From Candidatus Nitrosopumilus sp. (GTDB taxonomy: Archaea > Thermoproteota > Nitrososphaeria > Nitrososphaerales > Nitrosopumilaceae): 5,842 bases of DNA. A model generated the notes under the pieces. It ran no database searches. It saw only the letters and a program-made list of their open reading frames with translations, and was not told the DNA's origin. The translations under genes were made by a program, and so were the position numbers. This document shows, piece by piece, positions 1 to 5,842 of the stretch. The stretch is taken from contig JAPYTM010000058.1 of the NCBI GenBank assembly GCA_029941825.1, forward strand, positions 1 through 5,842, given 5' to 3'. Position 1 is the first letter of the stretch; every line of letters begins with the position of its first letter.

Positions 1-74
1 TTGATGAAGCAGGAACTTATGATTACTTTTGTATGGTTCATCCTTGGATGACTGGAATTATTAATGTCAATTAA
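1..74 (+). CDS. Blue copper (cupredoxin / amicyanin-like) protein, C-terminal end only
   Basis: Only the last 23 codons are in the window; the coding frame runs from base 3 to the TAA at 72-74, and the gene begins upstream. The visible tail contains YDYFCMVHPWMTG, which has the Cys-x2-His-Pro-x-Met spacing of the type 1 copper site of amicyanin-like cupredoxins: Cys, His and Met are three of the four copper ligands, and the fourth (an upstream His) is outside the window. Such small copper proteins act as electron carriers outside the cytoplasmic membrane and are abundant in ammonia-oxidising archaea, whose respiratory chain is rich in copper; that role is inferred here. A signal peptide or membrane anchor cannot be judged from this fragment. 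The gene converges with rad50 and their stop codons overlap. The family call is firm; the specific partner is unknown. Confidence 0.85.
   Translation, partial: DEAGTYDYFCMVHPWMTGIINVN
71..74. other. Overlapping stop codons of two convergent genes (TTAA)
   Basis: The palindrome TTAA serves both strands. The plus-strand cupredoxin ends with TAA at 72-74 and the minus-strand rad50 ends with TAA read from 73 to 71. There is no intergenic terminator: each transcript must end inside the 3' part of the opposing gene. A pyrimidine-rich stretch on the plus strand at about 82-99 could help to end the cupredoxin transcript, but this is weak. Confidence 0.9.
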
Positions 75-2137
75 ATTGCAATAACTTTACTTCCTTCTTC
101 TGATGATTCAAACTTGTAAATTTGTTCTACAGTTGAATCTTCAAAAATTTCTTCATCATGTGTAATTATTAGAAATTGCATCGGTGATTCTGAATTTGAT
201 ATATTGGATAATTGTGACAGTACTCCTACTAGAGATTTCTTCCTTTCTGCATCAAGATGAGTTGTTGGTTCATCAAGAATCATTAAATTAAGATTTGATG
301 CTCCTAACAGACTTGCCATGCCTAATCGTAAGGCTAATGCAACACTGACTTTTTCTCCTCCACTAAGTGATTCTAAATCCAATACTTCGCTTTTTGAATA
401 ACATGTGATTGAGATATCTCTTGTTTTTTCTGATAATGAAATTCTCTGAATTTTTGTATTAAGTAAAGATAGATATTCAGAAGCTTTTGCAGATATTGTG
501 TTTAGTGCCCATGATCTTAGACTTGTAGCCACAGGACCATCTCTGCTGAAAACATTACTTTGAATTTCATTAAGATCTCCAACATACTCTTTTACTATTT
601 TTAATTCAGAAATTGCACTTTGAATTAATTTAACTTGTTGTTCACCTTTAGCAATTTTTTCTAAAATAGCTCCTATTTGTTGATCCATTTGAGATAAATT
701 CATTTGTTTTTCATTTACTACTTTTTTAAGATTTGAGAATTCTTGTTCATCAAATCCTTTAGTTTCTAATTCCAATTTTGTAATATTTTCAAAAATCATT
801 TTTGCATGTGAATCTATTTGTGAAATTTCAATCAAACTTGCGCCAATGTTTGGAATATTTTGTTTTTTAATTTTTACATCCTCTTGAATTTTCATTAATT
901 CTTCTTTGTTGTTAATTGAATGTGCTCGAAGTGTGGCTTCAGCATCTCTTGAACGCTGTAATTTTTCTGAAAACTCTTTTCTTTTTTGATTATACATCAC
1001 TTTTTCTTTTTCTTTTGAAATTATTTCTTCTTGCAAATGAATCATTTTTTGCTTGAGATGTTCTTCTTGAAATAACGGATTTAGTTTTTCAACATTTGAA
1101 TCACACACTGGGCATTTGTTATCTTTTAGTTGAAGTTTTGATGCTAGCAATTGTTTTTCTTTTAATGATGCCGTTTGACCTATCATCTCTTGAATTTTCT
1201 TTAAAGTATCATCAATTGCTATCTCTACCTTTTTTATTTTTGATTCTAAATCACTTTTTTGAATTGTTTGCTCAAAACAGCCATCACAGTCATTAATTTT
1301 ACGCTCATTTTCACTAATTTGACGTTGAATATCGTGAATTGCCTCTTTTGCATAATTGATGATCTCTTTTTTTCTTTGCTCTAATTGATTAATTTTATCA
1401 ATTTTTGGGGAATCTGTTTCTATTTTTTTCCTTAATTCCTTAACTTCATTTTTTAATTTTTCTTGTTTTGATTCTAGATTAATTTTCTCAGGTTTTGCTT
1501 GTTGAATATCATTTTCATGTTTTTCTAAATCCAGTGCAAGAATTTCTAAATGTGTATCATCAAATCCAATTTTTTCTTTAATTTTTTCACGAAATTCTTT
1601 GTTTACTGTTTTCATTGATTCTGACGCAACATCTAATTTGTCAATTCCAATAATTGCATTAAGTAATTCTTTGAATTCTTTGGGTTTTGCATTAATTATT
1701 GCATTTAATTCCCCTTGTTGCACAATTGATGCTATTTTTAATTTTTCAAAATTAAGCCCAATTGTTTTTTCAACTTCTCTAGTCATTGATTCTCCAAATT
1801 GTTTTCTCTCACCAGCTGCAATCTCTATTTTGCCATCACTGGTAATTTCTGAAAATGTTGCAGATAATGTCCCCTTATTATCTATTTTTCTTACTGCTTC
1901 AAACTGTTTATCATTAATTAAAAACCCAATTTTTGCAAACCCTTGATTAGAACCCCGTTTTATTAACCCCTTATTTGATTTTCTTGTATGCTGACCAAAT
2001 AATGAAAATGTTATTGCATCAATGATACTTGATTTTCCTGCCCCGTTATCTCCTACAAAAACTGTAACACCATTTTGAAATTCTAGTTTTGTATTTGAAT
2101 GTGATAAAAAGTCTCCTAATTCTATTGATGTTATCAT
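71..2137 (-). CDS. rad50: DNA double-strand-break repair ATPase Rad50
   Basis: This is the SMC-like ATPase partner of Mre11; the complex binds, tethers and processes broken DNA ends. The 688 residues show, in order: Walker A GDNGAGKS (29-36); Q-loop around Q140-Q141; a long Lys/Glu-rich coiled coil (about 165-341); the zinc-hook CPVC (C342-C345), almost exactly mid-chain; a returning coil (about 346-525); the ABC signature LSGGEK (591-596); Walker B LMILDEP with D622 and E623; D-loop HLD (627-629); and the switch histidine H660. All catalytic parts are present. It is shorter than Pyrococcus Rad50 (about 880 residues), because the arms are short. An extra CxxC, CDGC at 284-287, lies in the ascending arm. 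The ATG overlaps the mre11 stop by one base (TAATG) and has AGGAG 8 nt upstream. It is the last gene of the operon. Confidence 0.97.
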   Translation of the reverse strand: MITSIELGDFLSHSNTKLEFQNGVTVFVGDNGAGKSSIIDAITFSLFGQHTRKSNKGLIKRGSNQGFAKIGFLINDKQFEAVRKIDNKGTLSATFSEITSDGKIEIAAGERKQFGESMTREVEKTIGLNFEKLKIASIVQQGELNAIINAKPKEFKELLNAIIGIDKLDVASESMKTVNKEFREKIKEKIGFDDTHLEILALDLEKHENDIQQAKPEKINLESKQEKLKNEVKELRKKIETDSPKIDKINQLEQRKKEIINYAKEAIHDIQRQISENERKINDCDGCFEQTIQKSDLESKIKKVEIAIDDTLKKIQEMIGQTASLKEKQLLASKLQLKDNKCPVCDSNVEKLNPLFQEEHLKQKMIHLQEEIISKEKEKVMYNQKRKEFSEKLQRSRDAEATLRAHSINNKEELMKIQEDVKIKKQNIPNIGASLIEISQIDSHAKMIFENITKLELETKGFDEQEFSNLKKVVNEKQMNLSQMDQQIGAILEKIAKGEQQVKLIQSAISELKIVKEYVGDLNEIQSNVFSRDGPVATSLRSWALNTISAKASEYLSLLNTKIQRISLSEKTRDISITCYSKSEVLDLESLSGGEKVSVALALRLGMASLLGASNLNLMILDEPTTHLDAERKKSLVGVLSQLSNISNSESPMQFLIITHDEEIFEDSTVEQIYKFESSEEGSKVIAI

Positions 2138-3276
2138 TATTTTTTCTCCTTTTTGAATTTTTCAAAATTTTCATAAATTATTTGAGATGCTTCTTTGATT
2201 TCACCTGATACTAGAATTGGAAGTAATTCTTTAATTGCAAATTTTGCAGATTCTTCTGATCCTAACGCATCAACTGAGAGTCTAAACATTTCATCATCAA
2301 TCACATTTGGTCTGTTCAAAAATACTGATGAATCCGAAACTTGTTTTGTGCTTATTCTCCAAAAACATCTAAGAACTAGCGAATTTAGCCGTGCAATTTG
2401 TGCTTGAATGTGGTCGATTTCTATCTTTTCGCCTTGAATCTTTACTTCAACTATTGGTTTTTTTCTTGAATCTACAATTTTTTGAGAAACCGTATCTATT
2501 GTTTTTGATAATTCTTCATAATCTGTTTTAAATGAAAACTGTGGTCTTGTTTCTAATTCAATCCAATTTGTGTTAGCTTCATTCCCTGAAATATCAACTT
2601 CAAAAAATCCTTTGTGTGCCTCTTTGATTCCTTCACTTGTAGTTGATTCAATTGAACCAGGATAAACAATTGGTCCATTTAGGTGATTAAACTGTTTAAT
2701 ATCTTTGTCATGAAGATGCCCCATTGCATAATATGTAAAATTCTTTGGCAAGTCAGTTGATTGAATCTCCCCTGCAAATTTGTTAAACTCTGTTACTCCT
2801 TGATGTAACACTAAAATTTTATGTCCTGAATGTTCTTGTACAGCTTTGTCAATTGCTGAAAATTTTTCTTCGTATTGAGGAATTTCTGGTTTTCTAATTT
2901 TATTAAATCCTGCAATGAGCACATCTTTGTATTCAAATGGTTTTCCATTACCAATGTATTTAGAGAAATTTAAATTGTGATACACATATGGAATTGGTGT
3001 TGTTCTGATTCTACTAATGTCATGTTCCCCTAAAATAAAAAATGAATCGATATTGTTTTGTTTTAACCTCTTTAATCCATTTCCCATCTGAACAATTGCA
3101 GTACCATTTGGATTAGGTACGTGAAAAATATCTCCTGCAAATATTACAAAATCTACATGGTCTTTAATTGATGTGTCAATTGATTGATTAAATGAATCAT
3201 ACACATCTTGTTCACGTTCTTCTGAACCATACTGTACTAATCCTAAATGGGTATCTGAAATGTGGGAGAATAACAT
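2137..3276 (-). CDS. mre11: DNA double-strand-break repair nuclease Mre11
   Basis: This is a Mn-dependent exo/endonuclease of the calcineurin-like phosphoesterase fold that works with Rad50 to trim and open broken DNA ends. Over 379 residues the phosphoesterase motifs appear in order: DTH (D8, H10); GDIFH (D49, H52); GEHD (84-86 are E, H, D); LHQG (H158); and GHLH (H187, H189). These match the Pyrococcus furiosus ligands D8, H10, D49, N84, H85, H173, H206 and H208, except that the asparagine is replaced by glutamate (E84). The C-terminal 100 or so residues fit the capping and Rad50-binding region, ending in a very basic tail (KFKKEKK). The ATG directly follows the herA TAA with no spacing, and no SD is seen at a useful distance, so translation probably depends on ribosomes finishing herA. 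It overlaps rad50 by one base. Confidence 0.96.
   Translation of the reverse strand: MLFSHISDTHLGLVQYGSEEREQDVYDSFNQSIDTSIKDHVDFVIFAGDIFHVPNPNGTAIVQMGNGLKRLKQNNIDSFFILGEHDISRIRTTPIPYVYHNLNFSKYIGNGKPFEYKDVLIAGFNKIRKPEIPQYEEKFSAIDKAVQEHSGHKILVLHQGVTEFNKFAGEIQSTDLPKNFTYYAMGHLHDKDIKQFNHLNGPIVYPGSIESTTSEGIKEAHKGFFEVDISGNEANTNWIELETRPQFSFKTDYEELSKTIDTVSQKIVDSRKKPIVEVKIQGEKIEIDHIQAQIARLNSLVLRCFWRISTKQVSDSSVFLNRPNVIDDEMFRLSVDALGSEESAKFAIKELLPILVSGEIKEASQIIYENFEKFKKEKK
2146..2150 (-). promoter_or_regulatory. Shine-Dalgarno site of rad50
   Basis: AGGAG on the minus strand lies 8 nt before the rad50 ATG at 2137. It sits within the last lysine and glutamate codons of mre11 (AAG GAG AAA AAA TAA), so the basic tail of Mre11 also carries the ribosome-binding site of its partner. 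This supports the ATG at 2137 and translational coupling. Confidence 0.75.
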
Positions 3277-4809
3277 TTAATCTAATAACAAATCTTCCCG
3301 TATTAGCCCTTGTGTTGATTCTACTGCAATTTCTTTCATAGTTTCAGCTTTGGCCCAAGCATCTACTGCACTTTGATCAGAACCCATTATTTTTTCTTTA
3401 ACTTCCTCAACATGTACCATGGATGGTAAATTTGTCCATTGACCTACAAGGACTGCATCCCCTACGTTAAGTGAGGTCAATTGAGCAATCAATTCACGAC
3501 TAGTAGACTCTGTTGCAGATGCTATTTGACGCTGATCATCTTCTTGAATAATTTTCATAATGGCAAAAGAGCCCATCTGACTAAGCACATTAAGATCTAC
3601 ACTTCTTGGTCTCTGAGATACGATTCCAAGACCTAATCCAAATTTCCTTCCTTCCCTTGCAATTTTTGCAGCCCAATACTTTGCACTAGTATCATGATCT
3701 TTTGGAATGAAAACATGAGCTTCCTCAATAATCACAAAAATTGGTGAATTAAATTTATAATTTCTAATTTTTTTACTTTTTCCATGTTTTGCAATACTTG
3801 CATCTTTTCTATCTTTTAGTAATTGTTGTAAATAAAATGCTAAAGCTACATTTGCTTGTTTTTCTGACAACTCTGAAATGTTAAGGATATTTGCACGTCC
3901 TTCTTTTATGAAGCTTATTGGGTCTCCCATATCTGGGTCTAGTATATCTTCAAACCTTCTTTGAGATTCCTCAACAATATCTTGAACTCTATATGCTGAT
4001 GATCTAATTTCCTTGATTTTTTTATCTTCTGAATCTACAATATATGCTACTTCTGTTTCTAATTTTTTCCAAAACTCTTTTGATTTTTTGACAGTTTCTG
4101 TAAATGCCATTCTTAATACTCGTTGTTGAACTGTCGCACTTTCTCTAATTTCTAATACGTCTGATAATTGATCTGCATCAAGTAATCTGGGATTAATTTT
4201 TGCATCAATTACATTAATTTTTGGAATGTTAAGATTGGTGTAATCATTATGATAATCAAAAATTATTACAGTTCCATTTATTTTGGAAATTTGTTTTGTA
4301 ATTAGTGATACGAGATTACTCTTCCCCATCCCCGTCATTGCTAAAATTCCTAAATGTCTTGAAACAATTTTATCCAAATTTATTTTTACATCTACTGTTT
4401 TATTTCGTAAAAGATTCCCAATCTTTATCCATCCTTTATTTTTTGGACTGAATATTTCTTCTAGGTCTTGTTTACTTGGTGGTGTGATTTCTGTGCCTGG
4501 AATTGGTGGAATTGCAGGGATTATTGATTTCCCTCTTCGTAAATTCTCTAAAAATCCTAAAATTCCAATATGTGCCGTAAATGTTTTGTCTCTTTTGTTG
4601 AGTTCTGCAATTTCAGTACTTTCTACAGCTTCATCAAAATTTCTTACATCTGTAAATGCCGCACTTGATATGGATGATCTTTCAACTAACCCTAAAATTT
4701 CCCCTTCATCTGTTTCTATTTTGATGTATTCTCCTACTGATAACGCTCTTGAAGTGATTGCTGTAACTGATGTTGGTTTTGATTCCCCAATTACAAAACC
4801 TAAACTCAA
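3277..4809 (-). CDS. herA: HerA DNA translocase (FtsK/HerA-type hexameric ATPase)
   Basis: HerA forms a hexameric ring that moves along DNA and, bound to NurA, drives end resection after Mre11-Rad50. The 510-residue protein has the usual layout and length. An N-terminal beta-rich HAS-barrel domain (about 1-80), the docking site for NurA in this family, is followed by a RecA-like core. The core has Walker A AMTGMGKSN (157-165; K163, S164), Walker B FVIIEEAH (358-365; E362, E363), a likely arginine-finger segment IAREGRKFGLGLG (383-395; R385, R388) and the sensor-like SQRPRS (398-403). A helical insert lies at about 215-300. The first Walker A glycine is alanine (A157). The start is TTG, supported by a GGGAGGT SD 6 nt upstream; TTGA is shared with the nurA stop. 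The gene ends directly against the mre11 ATG. Confidence 0.95.
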   Translation of the reverse strand: MSLGFVIGESKPTSVTAITSRALSVGEYIKIETDEGEILGLVERSSISSAAFTDVRNFDEAVESTEIAELNKRDKTFTAHIGILGFLENLRRGKSIIPAIPPIPGTEITPPSKQDLEEIFSPKNKGWIKIGNLLRNKTVDVKINLDKIVSRHLGILAMTGMGKSNLVSLITKQISKINGTVIIFDYHNDYTNLNIPKINVIDAKINPRLLDADQLSDVLEIRESATVQQRVLRMAFTETVKKSKEFWKKLETEVAYIVDSEDKKIKEIRSSAYRVQDIVEESQRRFEDILDPDMGDPISFIKEGRANILNISELSEKQANVALAFYLQQLLKDRKDASIAKHGKSKKIRNYKFNSPIFVIIEEAHVFIPKDHDTSAKYWAAKIAREGRKFGLGLGIVSQRPRSVDLNVLSQMGSFAIMKIIQEDDQRQIASATESTSRELIAQLTSLNVGDAVLVGQWTNLPSMVHVEEVKEKIMGSDQSAVDAWAKAETMKEIAVESTQGLIREDLLLD

Positions 4810-5642
4810 CCTAATACCTCCCGTGAACCGATCTCATTACTTAATCCGAGCAAACTAACCATTTTCCCAAGTTCTTTATCAGATATTTTACAGTTGTTGT
4901 GTGCAAGCTTTAGTGCATAAGGATACCCGCCCACACTAGTTTTGAATAATTTATTCATGGCAGATTTTACTTCATTATCCCCATACCCTTCCCCTAAAAA
5001 TTCTAGTTTGATTATTGGAGTTGAATCACTCAATCTGACAAATGTAGATGAGATGATTTTGTCTGATCCATATCTTTTTTCTACAAAAATTTTACTAAAT
5101 CCTGGATTATTAGTTACATGATTATAGTAAAAAATATCTCCAGCTAGAGAACCTAAATCTTCAAATTGCTTTTTTGTGTTTGAAGTTTTTGCAATAAATA
5201 TTACATTATTTTTCTTTTTCATTATTCTTACAATTGATGCACCTAAATTTGCCTGCCTTGTCATTAGCTGAGAATGCAGTGAACCATCCATCAATACTAA
5301 ATCAACCTGTTCAACTGTTTTCTCACATGCCTCTATCTCCATTTTGCTTGCTACACTTGAAATATCATCTGCAGACCCTAATCCTGATTTGTGTAAATCT
5401 ATTAGAATCTCACCGTCTGATTTTATTGAAACTGCTGTAGTTGCCCACAGTTCTATTCCTTGAAATTTTGTGTTATTGAAACTCGAATCAATTCCTGCAG
5501 TGACTCCTTCTTCTTTTGTAGGCTCAAACCCTACCCAATTACTGCGAGCTTTATTCAAAATCTGCTCAAACTTTGGACCTTTGAGCACTGAAAGCATCTT
5601 GTCTCGATTAATGATGGCATCTTTGTATACAGAATTGAGCAC
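4806..5642 (-). CDS. nurA: NurA nuclease, partner of HerA
   Basis: NurA is a Mn-dependent single-strand endonuclease and 5'-3' exonuclease that works inside the HerA-NurA complex to make 3' single-stranded tails for RadA. The 278 residues carry the family marks: GIDSS (50-54; catalytic Asp D52), an acidic helix with E102 and E104, LVLMDGSL (115-122; D119), a lysine-containing strand FIAKTS after it, and a C-terminal PYALKLAH (241-248; H248). It is at the short end for the family (the Sulfolobus enzyme is about 340). The start is GTG at 5642: an in-frame stop lies at 5675-5673, no ATG or TTG occurs between, and the next inner ATG is residue 16. There is no SD, which suits a leaderless first gene. 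The stop overlaps herA by 4 bases. The sequence family is divergent, so identity rests on the motifs and on herA beside it. Confidence 0.93.
   Translation of the reverse strand: MLNSVYKDAIINRDKMLSVLKGPKFEQILNKARSNWVGFEPTKEEGVTAGIDSSFNNTKFQGIELWATTAVSIKSDGEILIDLHKSGLGSADDISSVASKMEIEACEKTVEQVDLVLMDGSLHSQLMTRQANLGASIVRIMKKKNNVIFIAKTSNTKKQFEDLGSLAGDIFYYNHVTNNPGFSKIFVEKRYGSDKIISSTFVRLSDSTPIIKLEFLGEGYGDNEVKSAMNKLFKTSVGGYPYALKLAHNNCKISDKELGKMVSLLGLSNEIGSREVLG
4816..4822 (-). promoter_or_regulatory. Shine-Dalgarno site deciding the herA TTG start
   Basis: GGGAGGT on the minus strand has the strong GGAGGT core complementary to the 3' end of archaeal 16S rRNA. A 6-nt spacer separates it from the TTG at 4809. 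The next in-frame stop upstream is at 4836-4834, and the only other possible start between is an unlikely ATT at 4815. The site lies inside the last codons of nurA. Confidence 0.8.
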
Positions 5643-5662
5643 ATCAATACTTTGTATGTTTG

Positions 5663-5672
5663 AATAAAATCT
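5663..5672 (-). promoter_or_regulatory. Candidate TATA box for the nurA-herA-mre11-rad50 operon
   Basis: The minus strand reads AGATTTTATT, centred about 25 nt upstream of the nurA GTG. That is the expected distance if transcription starts at or next to the start codon (a leaderless mRNA), which fits the lack of an SD there. The base composition is so AT-rich that other boxes are possible. Confidence 0.4.
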
Positions 5673-5740
5673 TTAGGTTATACTGAGCATTGACCAAACT
5701 GATCCATCAAACTTCTTTTTTTTGTTTCCCTATAATTAGA

Positions 5741-5750
5741 ATTAATTAAT
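5741..5750 (+). promoter_or_regulatory. Candidate TATA box for the dehydrogenase gene (palindrome ATTAATTAAT)
   Basis: ATTAATTAAT is a perfect 10-bp palindrome centred about 27 nt before the TTG at 5773. This is the archaeal TATA-box distance for a leaderless transcript. A second AT-rich element, TATAATTAGA, lies just upstream at 5731-5740. No SD precedes the gene. Confidence 0.4.
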
Positions 5751-5772
5751 AGAACTTTCTTAGTAATACTAA

Positions 5773-5842
5773 TTGAAAAAAATAGGCTTGCTTGGGTGTG
5801 GTGCAATTGGCACTCAAATTGCATTAGCAATTGATTCTGGAA
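5773..5842 (+). CDS. nadX: Rossmann-fold NAD(P) dehydrogenase, probably L-aspartate dehydrogenase, N-terminal end only
   Basis: The 23 visible codons begin MKKIGLLGCGAIG and continue with TQIALAIDSG; the gene runs off the window. The beta strand followed by GCGAIG is the GxGxxG dinucleotide-binding loop. The Gly-Leu-Leu-Gly-Cys-Gly-Ala-Ile-Gly wording, so near the N-terminus, resembles the L-aspartate dehydrogenase family (COG1712/NadX). That family oxidises aspartate to iminoaspartate for quinolinate and NAD synthesis together with NadA. The start must be the TTG at 5773, because the preceding codon is an in-frame TAA (5770-5772) and any later start would cut into the first beta strand. It is transcribed away from nurA. 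The cofactor-binding fold is clear; the substrate is a likeness call, and another short oxidoreductase family such as homoserine or dihydrodipicolinate reductase-like remains possible. Confidence 0.7.
   Translation, partial: MKKIGLLGCGAIGTQIALAIDSG

Larger units (their letters stand above)
5643..5772. other. Divergent intergenic region between the repair operon and the dehydrogenase gene
   Basis: This 130-bp AT-rich stretch is the only real gap in the window and must hold both promoters. It has a TATA-like element at the right distance from each flanking start. In between is a T-run at about 5715-5724 on the plus strand. I see no tRNA, small RNA fold or convincing operator; a CAAACT pair at 5695-5700 and 5708-5713 is too short to mean much. 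Confidence 0.7.

Noticed and set aside
1096..1946. Plus-strand open frames opposite rad50 (1096-1296 and 1599-1946), the first looking membrane-like
   Set aside because: The hydrophobic look comes from reading the antisense of Lys/Glu-rich coiled-coil codons, which gives Phe/Leu/Ile-rich nonsense. No independent gene signal.
2195..2407. Plus-strand open frame opposite mre11
   Set aside because: It is antisense to conserved Mre11 C-terminal coding sequence and has no recognisable domain.
4283..4858. Plus-strand open frame of 191 codons opposite herA and the end of nurA
   Set aside because: It lies wholly antisense to well-supported genes, has a composition dictated by the other strand and shows no known motif or promoter. 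It is a shadow of herA.
71..5642. A HerA-nuclease anti-phage defence island
   Set aside because: HerA-like ATPases do occur in defence systems, but this one is paired with NurA, Mre11 and Rad50 in the housekeeping repair operon. No integrase, toxin, Sir2 or other defence gene is nearby.
5234..5667. Plus-strand open frames opposite nurA (5234-5440 and 5470-5667)
   Set aside because: They are antisense to the nurA catalytic region, with no motif and no plausible promoter.
5695..5713. Short direct repeat CAAACT in the intergenic region, as a possible operator
   Set aside because: Six bases repeated twice, 13 bp apart, in AT-rich DNA is expected by chance. No symmetry and no further copies were noticed.
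1..5842. CRISPR array, tRNA, rRNA, insertion sequence or attachment site
   Set aside because: No repeat-spacer pattern, cloverleaf, transposase or terminal inverted repeats were seen; nearly every base is coding.

Overview
The window looks like chromosomal DNA from an ammonia-oxidising archaeon of the Nitrososphaerota (Thaumarchaeota), close to Nitrosopumilus. The evidence is a very AT-rich sequence, TTG/GTG starts, an archaeal SD of the GGAGGT type, first genes of units without an SD (leaderless-like), an amicyanin-like blue copper protein next door, and the clearly archaeal HerA-NurA-Mre11-Rad50 set. The genus-level placement is inferred from general likeness; no search was run.

Layout: positions 1-74 hold the 3' end of a plus-strand cupredoxin gene. 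Positions 71-5642 are one compact minus-strand operon, read from right to left: nurA (5642-4806), herA (4809-3277), mre11 (3276-2137) and rad50 (2137-71). Its junctions are a 4-base overlap, a 0-base join and a 1-base overlap, so there is no spare DNA between the genes. The operon ends by overlapping the cupredoxin gene stop-to-stop in the 4-base palindrome TTAA. Positions 5643-5772 are a 130-bp divergent promoter region. Positions 5773-5842 hold the first 23 codons of a plus-strand Rossmann-fold dehydrogenase, probably L-aspartate dehydrogenase of NAD biosynthesis.

Function: the four operon products form the archaeal DNA double-strand-break end-processing machinery. Mre11-Rad50 recognises and trims broken ends. 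The HerA hexamer translocates on DNA and drives the NurA nuclease, producing the 3' single-stranded tails used by RadA recombinase. All four proteins keep their main motifs and all four reading frames are intact.

This is a known system and I see no undescribed defence or mobile element. Points worth a second look are: a second CxxC motif in the Rad50 coiled coil, 55 residues before the zinc hook; glutamate in place of the usual asparagine metal ligand in Mre11 motif III; nurA placed first and next to herA rather than next to rad50; changed first positions in the HerA Walker A and B motifs; and the stop-codon overlap of the convergent genes.
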